From Bacilli bacterium (lineage in GTDB: Bacteria > Bacillota_I > Bacilli_A > RF39 > UBA660), in NCBI GenBank assembly GCA_028684735.1, contig JAQUFI010000009.1, positions 1 through 24,291 of the forward strand: a DNA stretch of 24,291 nucleotides, in the 5' to 3' direction. Of this stretch, positions 14,876 to 20,533 are shown piece by piece. The notes under the pieces are model-generated. The model searched no databases and was not told where the DNA came from. It saw only the letters and a program-made list of their open reading frames with translations. The position numbers and the translations under genes were made by a program. Within the stretch, counting starts at the first letter, position 1; each line of letters begins with the position of its first letter.

Positions 14876-16111
14876 ATGGAACAATTTTTAGATAATGAAA
14901 TATCCCGATTAATTAGGATGGGTTCTAAAATAAAAATTGATTTTCTAAAACAAATTAAGAAGAAACTCTTATATTTTAAAAACAAAGATTATCATCCTAG
15001 TGAAGCAATCGAATTAGTTATTGATGACTTAATTAAAGCATCAATTGCTTTTTTATATGAAGATAAGGTAATAACAGGACTTAGTACTTCGATTTATCTT
15101 CCATCAAATCAAGATTATAAAATAAATATTATGGGAGGTAAAGTGAATCAAACTTTGAACATCAACAATGAGACGATGTTTGATCTAGCTTCAATTACCA
15201 AATTTTTTACAGGTTTATTGACAATTAAATTAGAGGAATTAGGTTATCTTGACTTTAATTGTAGTGTGTCTAGTCTTCATCCAGATTTTAAGTATTTAGA
15301 TAATTATACAATCAAAGATATTATTGAGATGAATTTTGTGATTGAAACAGATGAGAGAGTTGATGAAGCTAAAAGTGAAGAGGAAGCTTACCAACGTTTG
15401 AAAACTGTCAAATTAAAAAAACAAAATGAAAAACACAAGTATACTGATATTGGCCTGATTGTTTTAAGTTATGTCATTGAACGAGTGGTTAATCAAAAAT
15501 TAAAGGTCAATATGACTTATGATGAAATCATGAAACAATATGTTTTAGATCCACTAGAGTTAAAAGATTCAACGTATAAACCTAATAGGTTAGTAGCAGG
15601 AAATGGTAATAATGGAGTATTTCCTTATGATCCTAAATGTCAAAAATTAAATCACCCTGTTGGTTCAGCTGGACTTTTTTCAACTACTAAAGATTTAGAA
15701 AACTTAGCTAAAGAATTATACAAATTTAAATATATTAGTAAAGAAAAGCTATTAAGGTTTGGAACAATTATTGATAAAGATGAGAATAAGGGAAATTTTG
15801 GTGCTTATATTAGACATCCTTTAGGTATTCAAAAAACATTTTCACCGAATGAGTATGCTCATCATTCGTTTGCTTTTCAAGGTTCAACAGGTAGTGTGAT
15901 TGTTTTCGATCCTCATAATAAGATTCATAACAGTGTCTTAGTTAATTCCCTTTTTGATGAGTGTTCTAAACGCACACCTTCATATATGGATGCATATGAT
16001 ACCTATCATCAGCAATTAATAAATACTAGTTTAGAATTATTGTTGATTAAAAAGTATTATGAAAATTATGTTAGGGATAAAGAAAAAGTTTATCAAAAAG
16101 TAATTATATAG
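14876..16111 (+). CDS. Beta-lactamase-fold serine hydrolase, paralogue 2 (altered third motif)
   Basis: A 411-aa paralogue of the hydrolase at 13405-14565, with the same order and no signal peptide. Ser106-I-T-Lys109 (DLASITKFFT) and Tyr189-T-Asp191 (KYTDIG) are kept. The third motif reads Phe334-Q-Gly336 (FAFQGSTGS) where paralogue 1 has H-Q-G, so the substrate pocket or activity has probably diverged. An N-terminal helical region of about 90 residues precedes the catalytic domain. The start is ATG 14876, 4 bases after aaaaggggg; an upstream in-frame TTG at 14849 lacks a ribosome site and is rejected. No promoter is evident between the rpoZ terminator and this ATG, so expression may depend on readthrough. 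recX follows 23 bases later. Confidence 0.85.
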   Translation: MEQFLDNEISRLIRMGSKIKIDFLKQIKKKLLYFKNKDYHPSEAIELVIDDLIKASIAFLYEDKVITGLSTSIYLPSNQDYKINIMGGKVNQTLNINNETMFDLASITKFFTGLLTIKLEELGYLDFNCSVSSLHPDFKYLDNYTIKDIIEMNFVIETDERVDEAKSEEEAYQRLKTVKLKKQNEKHKYTDIGLIVLSYVIERVVNQKLKVNMTYDEIMKQYVLDPLELKDSTYKPNRLVAGNGNNGVFPYDPKCQKLNHPVGSAGLFSTTKDLENLAKELYKFKYISKEKLLRFGTIIDKDENKGNFGAYIRHPLGIQKTFSPNEYAHHSFAFQGSTGSVIVFDPHNKIHNSVLVNSLFDECSKRTPSYMDAYDTYHQQLINTSLELLLIKKYYENYVRDKEKVYQKVII

Positions 16112-16134
16112 TGTATAATTTAAGTGGTGGTAAG

Positions 16135-16899
16135 ATGAAGATTGAAAAAATAAAAAAATTAAATAGTGGCAAATATAAAATTGAATTTGAGAATAAAGAC
16201 AAGATAACGACGTATGATGATGTTATCTTAAAAAATAATCTGTTATATAAAAAAGAATTAGATAATACAGAGTTAAATCAACTGTACATTGACAATAAGT
16301 ATTATGATGTTTACAATCGAACCGTTAACTATATAACCAAACGCTTACGTAGTGAGAAAGAGATATATCTTTTTCTAGAGAAGTTTGAGTTAGATTGGAC
16401 GGATAATGAAAAAATTATTAAAGAATTAAAGAAGATAAATTTAATTAATGATTCTAAATTTACTGAAGCCTATGTTTCTGATCGCCTTAATCTAAGTAGT
16501 GATGGACCAGATAAAATTAGGAAGTCTCTTATTAATTATGGAATTGATGATAATCTTATTGAGAATGAATTAGGGCGAATTGATTCTGAACTTATTAATG
16601 AGAAAATAAATAAAATAGTAAAGAAGAAAATGGTTCATAATCATAAATATTCATTATATGTAATGAAACAAAAGTTAATGTTGGAATTAGTTAATTTAGG
16701 ATATAATCGAAGTGATATTAATCCAATATTAGAAGCATATCAAGATACAAATAATAATATTGAAAAGGAATATCAAAAAATATATTCTAAATTATCAACA
16801 AAATATAGTAATCAAGAACTATATTATCGAGTCAAACAAAAACTATATCAAAAAGGATATAGTAGTTATGAAGTTGATGAAGTCATGAAAAAAGAGTAA
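16135..16899 (+). CDS. recX: Regulatory protein RecX
   Basis: A 254-aa member of the RecX family, which binds RecA filaments and limits recombinase activity. The long Firmicutes form is recognisable: an N-terminal KIEKIKKLNSGKYKIEF strand pair, then three-helix repeats including TVNYITKRLRSEKEIYLFLE (about residues 63-82) and IIKELKKINLINDSKFTEAY, and a last repeat near LYYRVKQKLYQKGYSSYEVD. The start is ATG 16135 after ggtggtaag; an in-frame GTG at 16111 overlaps the previous stop but has no ribosome site. It has no nearby recA. Its stop lies inside the terminator shared with the convergent prsA gene. Confidence 0.9.
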   Translation: MKIEKIKKLNSGKYKIEFENKDKITTYDDVILKNNLLYKKELDNTELNQLYIDNKYYDVYNRTVNYITKRLRSEKEIYLFLEKFELDWTDNEKIIKELKKINLINDSKFTEAYVSDRLNLSSDGPDKIRKSLINYGIDDNLIENELGRIDSELINEKINKIVKKKMVHNHKYSLYVMKQKLMLELVNLGYNRSDINPILEAYQDTNNNIEKEYQKIYSKLSTKYSNQELYYRVKQKLYQKGYSSYEVDEVMKKE

Positions 16900-16914
16900 T
16901 TAATTACTCTTTTT
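16889..16914. terminator. Bidirectional terminator between recX and prsA
   Basis: Near-perfect palindrome: AAAAAGAGTAAT (16889-16900) / ATTACTCTTTTT (16903-16914). It has A-runs and T-runs on both sides and contains the recX stop and overlaps the prsA stop, so it can end both convergent transcripts. Confidence 0.85.
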
Positions 16915-17875
16915 AATTGCCATAATTAGCATTATAACTTTTATTAAGATCTTTATCGATGATATCTAGTTTATATTCTTTTCTAATATCAGCCCAAGTA
17001 TTTTGTTCTAGCTTTTCATCCTTTTCAAGCATATCTTGAACGATGGTTGATAGAATATCATCTTTTATATCTTTTAGTTTAGGTTTGGCTTCTTGTTTAA
17101 CTCTTAAAATAATGTGATATCCAAATTGTGTTTTAACAGGTTCCTTGGTAAATTCACCATCTTTTAATTTAACTGAAGCATCCCAAAATTCATCAACTGT
17201 TCCATCGCCTTTAACAAATTTCTCATATAATCCACCATCTTTGGCAGTACCAGTATCATCAGAATGTTCTTTAGCTAAATCTTCAAATTTTTCACCTTTA
17301 TTTAATTTAGCAATTAAATCTTTAGCTTTAGTTAATGCAGCATTTTCAGCTTTTGTTTTTTCATCATCTGTCATCCCATCAGTTACTTCAGGACTAATTA
17401 GGATATGTCTAACAGTCATTTCTCCAAAAACTTTTTCATTATAATGCTTTTCAACATCCTTATCACTAATTGTTTTCTTAATATAATTTTCAACTACTTT
17501 TTGTGATTTACCAATTGAAAGAAAATAGTCTTTTAATTCCTTTTCATTTTTAAAACCATATGAGTTAATGGTTGTTAAGAAATCTTGTCCATAACTTTCA
17601 GTTTGAGCCTTAAAAGCATCGACTTGACCTTGAGCATACTCTTCAAACTCCGCATCATCAGGGAATTCTTTATTAACAATATAATCATCGATCATATTAA
17701 TTAGTACTTGATAGCCACCTTGATCTTTTAATTTATCATATAATTGTTCAACACTAAATTCCTTCCCATCAATTTTTGCAATAACTTCTTCACCATTTTT
17801 TAAAGTAGGATTCTTAGTACAACCAGTTACCAAAAGACCAATACCTATCATGGTTAGTAATAATTTTTTCTTCAT
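16913..17875 (-). CDS. prsA: PrsA-like lipoprotein foldase (parvulin)
   Basis: A 320-aa extracytoplasmic lipoprotein. The signal MKKKLLLTMIGIGLLVTGC ends in lipobox V-T-G-C with Cys19 lipidated. A helical SurA-like chaperone region fills about residues 35-150. A parvulin peptidyl-prolyl isomerase domain follows at about 155-260, with VRHILIS, FEDLAKEHSDD, KDGGLYEKF and FGYHIILRV. PrsA helps fold secreted proteins, including penicillin-binding proteins, at the outer face of the membrane, so it may assist the pbp product encoded nearby. Ribosome site aaggag lies on the minus strand, 6 bases before the ATG. It is monocistronic and convergent with recX. Cotranslational lipidation and isomerase activity are inferred from the family. 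Confidence 0.93.
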   Translation of the reverse strand: MKKKLLLTMIGIGLLVTGCTKNPTLKNGEEVIAKIDGKEFSVEQLYDKLKDQGGYQVLINMIDDYIVNKEFPDDAEFEEYAQGQVDAFKAQTESYGQDFLTTINSYGFKNEKELKDYFLSIGKSQKVVENYIKKTISDKDVEKHYNEKVFGEMTVRHILISPEVTDGMTDDEKTKAENAALTKAKDLIAKLNKGEKFEDLAKEHSDDTGTAKDGGLYEKFVKGDGTVDEFWDASVKLKDGEFTKEPVKTQFGYHIILRVKQEAKPKLKDIKDDILSTIVQDMLEKDEKLEQNTWADIRKEYKLDIIDKDLNKSYNANYGN

Positions 17876-17915
17876 ATAATTCTCCTTCTAAGTGTTACAA
17901 TGTTACCATCACACA

Positions 17916-17944
17916 ATTATAATGATAACAAAAAAACTGAAAAA
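17916..17944 (-). promoter_or_regulatory. Possible prsA promoter
   Basis: Minus-strand TATAAT (17921-17916) with a poor -35 TTTTTC (17944-17939) at 17 bases, 40 bases before the ATG. A close repeat GTTAC-aat-GTTAC (17894-17906) lies between it and the gene; its role is unknown. Confidence 0.4.
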
Positions 17945-17969
17945 ACACAACATTTTATTAATAAGTAAT

Positions 17970-17997
17970 CACATATCTCATATTTTTCCATAAAATA
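17970..17997 (+). promoter_or_regulatory. Sigma-K-like (mother-cell) promoter for the YjcZ-like genes
   Basis: cACa at 17970-17973, 16 bases after the AC, then CATAAAATA at 17989-17997, which fits the Bacillus sigma-K consensus mACm...CATAnnnTA. It lies 31 bases before the first mini-gene, whose family is expressed late in sporulation. No sigma-A pair is evident here. Confidence 0.5.
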
Positions 17998-18028
17998 ATG
18001 TGAAAAGATAAAAAAGGAGGAATGTATT

Positions 18029-18112
18029 ATGTGTAATACTGGTATATCTAGTGCAGCAATCATTTTAGTGTTATTTATTCTTTTAATAATTATACTCGGG
18101 GCTTATATTTAG
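18029..18112 (+). CDS. YjcZ-like spore mini-protein (27 aa)
   Basis: ATG 18029 follows a strong ribosome site aaaaaggagg (18011-18020) by 8 bases. The product starts with a short polar head MCNTGISSAA and continues as one hydrophobic helix with LVLFILLIIILGAYI at the C-terminus. That matches the YjcZ family of tiny sporulation membrane or coat proteins (typically ...VLFILLIIVGA...). It is easily missed because of its size. The second copy follows 26 bases later with its own ribosome site. Function is known only as sporulation-associated in the family. Confidence 0.8.
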   Translation: MCNTGISSAAIILVLFILLIIILGAYI

Positions 18113-18138
18113 TCCTCTGACAAAAAGGAGGTGCAGAG

Positions 18139-18255
18139 ATGACCTGTCCAGATTCTAATTGTCATGTAAAACCTTGTGGTAATTTTGGATATATAATCGT
18201 TCTCGTATTATATATTTTATTAGCAATTATTATAGGTTCATGTCTTTGGTATTAA
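18139..18255 (+). CDS. YjcZ-like mini-protein with Cys-rich head (38 aa)
   Basis: ATG 18139 lies 6 bases after aaaaaggaggtg (18122-18132), a near-perfect ribosome site. The product begins MTCPDSNCHVKPCGNFGYII, with three cysteines in the polar head. A single membrane helix VLVLYILLAIIIG follows, ending in SCLWY. The helix resembles the YjcZ family; the Cys-rich head is not standard and could cross-link or bind metal. It is paired with the 27-aa gene under one likely promoter and closed by its own terminator. Confidence 0.75.
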   Translation: MTCPDSNCHVKPCGNFGYIIVLVLYILLAIIIGSCLWY

Positions 18256-18256
18256 T

Positions 18257-18278
18257 AAAAGAGGGTAACCTCTTTTTA
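18257..18278 (+). terminator. Terminator of the YjcZ-like pair
   Basis: 8-bp stem AAAAGAGG (18257-18264) / CCTCTTTT (18269-18276), GTAA tetraloop, T-run. Confidence 0.85.
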
Positions 18279-18307
18279 TTGACAATTATTTTTTAAAGTC
18301 TTATAAT
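18279..18307 (+). promoter_or_regulatory. Consensus promoter of the YbaK-type gene
   Basis: TTGACA (18279-18284), exactly 17 bases, TATAAT (18302-18307): a full sigma-A consensus. It starts directly after the previous terminator. Confidence 0.9.
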
Positions 18308-18323
18308 CTTATAAGGTGATAAG

Positions 18324-18788
18324 ATGGGAATTATTAGTGTTAAAGAGCAATTGAAAAAATTTAATAAAGAACAAGATATTATTGAGTTTGATGTATCAAC
18401 AGCCACTGTTATCGAAGCAGCTAATGCACTAAATACGGAACCAGCGAGGATTGCTAAAACATTATCATTCAAAACTAATGACAAGGCAATCTTAATTGTT
18501 ATGGCTGGGGATGCGAGAATTGATAATAGTAAGTATAAAGCCTATTTTAAGATTAAAGCTAAAATGTTGACACCAGAAGAAGTTTTAGACTTCACTGGTC
18601 ATGAAGTAGGCGGTGTTTGTCCATTTGGTTTAAAACATGAGCTAGATATCTATTTAGATGATTCACTTAAACGTTTTAAAAACGTCTTTCCAGCCTGTGG
18701 AACGACTAACTCAGCGATTGAACTTAACCTTAAAGATCTAGAAGAAATAGTTAAGCCAATATCATGGATTGACGTTACTAAAAGATAA
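18324..18788 (+). CDS. YbaK/EbsC-type aminoacyl-tRNA deacylase
   Basis: A 154-aa single-domain protein of the YbaK/aaRS-associated fold. These enzymes hydrolyse mischarged tRNAs such as Cys-tRNA(Pro) in trans. Lys45 in ARIAKTLSFK corresponds to the key lysine of YbaK. VGGVCPFGL (about residues 95-103) and NVFPACGTTNSAIEL near the end are typical of the substrate pocket. Which tRNA it edits cannot be told from sequence. It is free-standing, with a consensus promoter, suggesting steady expression. ATG 18324 follows aaggtgat (18313-18320). Confidence 0.88.
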   Translation: MGIISVKEQLKKFNKEQDIIEFDVSTATVIEAANALNTEPARIAKTLSFKTNDKAILIVMAGDARIDNSKYKAYFKIKAKMLTPEEVLDFTGHEVGGVCPFGLKHELDIYLDDSLKRFKNVFPACGTTNSAIELNLKDLEEIVKPISWIDVTKR

Positions 18789-18805
18789 AATTAACTTTTT
18801 TAACT

Positions 18806-18830
18806 AAAAACCTTTACAAAGGTTTTTTTT
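18806..18830 (+). terminator. Terminator of the YbaK-type gene
   Basis: Stem AAAAACCTTT (18806-18815) / AAAGGTTTTT (18818-18827) with a minimal loop and a run of eight T (18823-18830). Confidence 0.85.
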
Positions 18831-18841
18831 TAGGGTAAAAT
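18813..18841 (+). promoter_or_regulatory. Promoter of the mraZ cluster, overlapping the terminator
   Basis: TTTACA (18813-18818), 17-base spacer, TAAAAT (18836-18841). The -35 lies in the terminator stem and loop. Confidence 0.6.
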
Positions 18842-18876
18842 AGTGGTAGACCGTGGAAGAAAGTGGAGTAAAGTGG
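18840..18876 (+). promoter_or_regulatory. MraZ operator: four GTGG boxes at 10-bp spacing
   Basis: GTGG occurs at 18843, 18853, 18863 and 18873, exactly one helical turn apart. The last two are full AAAGTGG units; the first two are ATAGTGG and ACCGTGG. AAAGTG-type direct repeats upstream of mraZ are the published MraZ binding site in mollicutes. The row directly follows the -10, so bound MraZ would block initiation (autorepression) of the division cluster. Confidence 0.85.
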
Positions 18877-18884
18877 GTGATTTA

Positions 18885-19319
18885 ATGTTTATGGGAGAAT
18901 ATCATCATACTATTGATGATAAAGGTAGACTAACTATTCCTTCAAAAATTCGTTATGAATTGGGAGAAAGTTTTATTATTACTAGAGGATTAGATGACTG
19001 TTTATTTGTATATCCCAAAGACGAATGGGTAAATATCATTGGTAAATACCGTGGTTTACCTAATACGAAAGATGCTCGTAACTTTATGCGTTTCTTTTTA
19101 TCCGGTGCGGTTGAATGTGAATTTGATAAGCAAGGAAGAATTAATATTACTTCACCATTAATGAAATATGCAGATTTAAAAAAGGAGTGTGTCATTATTG
19201 GGGTCAATGATCGACTAGAAATTTGGAGTAAGGAACGTTGGAATAACTTCATCGAAACGAATGAGGAAAATTTATCAGATATCGCAGATAATTTATTTGC
19301 ATCCAATTTAAATATGTAG
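18885..19319 (+). CDS. mraZ: Transcriptional regulator MraZ
   Basis: A 144-aa MraZ with two AbrB-like swapped-hairpin DNA-binding repeats: MGEYHHTIDDKGRLTIPSK at the N-terminus and a second copy around CEFDKQGRINI. MraZ forms ring-shaped oligomers that bind direct repeats and control the division and cell-wall cluster. The start is ATG 18885, after gggtgat (18875-18881); an upstream in-frame GTG at 18843 lies within the operator boxes and would add an unlikely 14-residue extension. The first gene of mraZ-rsmH-ftsL-pbp. Confidence 0.95.
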   Translation: MFMGEYHHTIDDKGRLTIPSKIRYELGESFIITRGLDDCLFVYPKDEWVNIIGKYRGLPNTKDARNFMRFFLSGAVECEFDKQGRINITSPLMKYADLKKECVIIGVNDRLEIWSKERWNNFIETNEENLSDIADNLFASNLNM

Positions 19320-19326
19320 GTGATGT

Positions 19327-20232
19327 ATGCATAAAAGTGTATTATATGAAGAAGCCTTAAAATATTTAAATTTAGATGATAGCAGTATAATCATTGATTG
19401 TACTCTTGGTTATGGCGGCCACAGTAGTGGGATATTAAAAGAGATAAAAAGGGGTTTTCTTTTCGCCTTTGATCAAGATGCTGAGGCTATTGAATATAGC
19501 CAAGAACGATTAAGTAAGATTGGTTCTAATTTTGAAATTATTAAGACTAATTTTATTAATCTTAAAGAAGAATTAAATAATAGAGATATAAGACCAGATG
19601 CTATTTTATATGATTTAGGAGTTTCAAGTCCACAATTAGATGTAGAAGAACGAGGGTTTAGTTTTCATAATGATGCTGCTTTAGATATGCGGATGAATCA
19701 AGACCAAAGTCTGTCAGCTTATGAAGTAGTAAATAACTATTCATATGAAGCATTAGTTGAGATCTTTTATAAATATGGAGAAGAAAAATATGCTTCTAGT
19801 ATTGCTAAAGGAATTATTAAAGAACGACCAATTAAAACAACGTTAGAGTTAGTCGAAGTAATTAAAAATAATGTTCCTTTGAAATATCGAAGAGATAAAC
19901 ATCCGGCTAGGAAAGTATTTCAAGCAATTCGAATTGAAGTTAATAATGAATTGAATGTCTTTGAACAAAGTTTAATTCAAGCCTTAGATGTCATTAAGAT
20001 AGGTGGCAGAATATGTGTTATTACGTTTCACTCACTAGAAGATAAGATCTGTAAGAGGATATTTAAAGAATATAGTTCAGTTGATCATCATTTAAAAGAT
20101 TTACCAATTATTCCTGATAATCTATTACCTAAGTTTAAAGTAATTGGTAATTTCAAACCATCAAAAGATGAAATAGAAGAAAACAATCGTGCTCGAAGTG
20201 CCACACTAAGAGTTATTGAAAGGATACGATAA
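19327..20232 (+). CDS. rsmH: 16S rRNA m4C1402 methyltransferase RsmH
   Basis: A 301-aa methyltransferase (formerly MraW) that adds N4-methyl to C1402 in the decoding centre of 16S rRNA, using S-adenosylmethionine. The start HKSVLYEEALKYLNL, the SAM loop CTLGYGGHSSGIL, the DLGVSSPQLD-VEERGFSF stretch, KVFQAIRIEVNNEL and ITFHSLEDKI are all characteristic and full length. Its ribosome site taggtgat overlaps the mraZ stop, so it is translated from the same transcript. ftsL follows directly. Confidence 0.96.
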   Translation: MHKSVLYEEALKYLNLDDSSIIIDCTLGYGGHSSGILKEIKRGFLFAFDQDAEAIEYSQERLSKIGSNFEIIKTNFINLKEELNNRDIRPDAILYDLGVSSPQLDVEERGFSFHNDAALDMRMNQDQSLSAYEVVNNYSYEALVEIFYKYGEEKYASSIAKGIIKERPIKTTLELVEVIKNNVPLKYRRDKHPARKVFQAIRIEVNNELNVFEQSLIQALDVIKIGGRICVITFHSLEDKICKRIFKEYSSVDHHLKDLPIIPDNLLPKFKVIGNFKPSKDEIEENNRARSATLRVIERIR

Positions 20233-20233
20233 A

Positions 20234-20521
20234 ATGAAAAAAAGAAAAACAAGATATACTAAAGGTGAAATATTATTAGTTAGTGGTATTGTGATGGCTG
20301 TTTTAGGTACCTTTTTAATTGAAGTTTTCTTTGGAGCTAATATTGGTCATTTAAATATGAGTGTTGAAAAAATGAAATACGATATAACTAATCAAGAAAA
20401 AAATAATGAGAATTTAGGCATGCAAGTTAATGAATTAACTGCATTTGATAAAATCAATAATATTGTAAAAGACATGGGATTAGCGTATAATAATGAAAAT
20501 ATAATTGTTGTTAACGAATAA
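20234..20521 (+). CDS. ftsL: FtsL-like division protein
   Basis: A 95-aa bitopic membrane protein: a very basic cytoplasmic start (MKKRKTRYTKGE), one helix at about residues 13-33, then a heptad-like extracytoplasmic coiled coil and a short tail. This matches FtsL by shape and by its position between rsmH and the penicillin-binding protein gene; sequence is poorly conserved in this family. FtsL joins DivIC/FtsB in the divisome. The start is ATG 20234, one base after the rsmH stop (aaggat at 20219-20224 as ribosome site). Confidence 0.85.
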   Translation: MKKRKTRYTKGEILLVSGIVMAVLGTFLIEVFFGANIGHLNMSVEKMKYDITNQEKNNENLGMQVNELTAFDKINNIVKDMGLAYNNENIIVVNE

Positions 20522-20533
20522 TGAGGTGTTATA

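Noticed and set aside
14849..14877. TTGACA at 14849-14854 as a promoter (and the TTG in it as a start) for the second hydrolase
   Set aside because: The -10 position would fall on the start codon (AAATAT), leaving no room for the clear ribosome site; no other -10 fits.
18843..18884. GTG at 18843 as the mraZ start
   Set aside because: It lies within the GTGG operator boxes; MraZ proteins start at the MFMGEY position, which has its own ribosome site.
18953..19306. Long antisense open frame inside mraZ
   Set aside because: It lies entirely opposite a well-supported gene, has no ribosome site and no family features; similar antisense frames inside the phosphorylase, NERD-like and prsA genes were rejected for the same reason.
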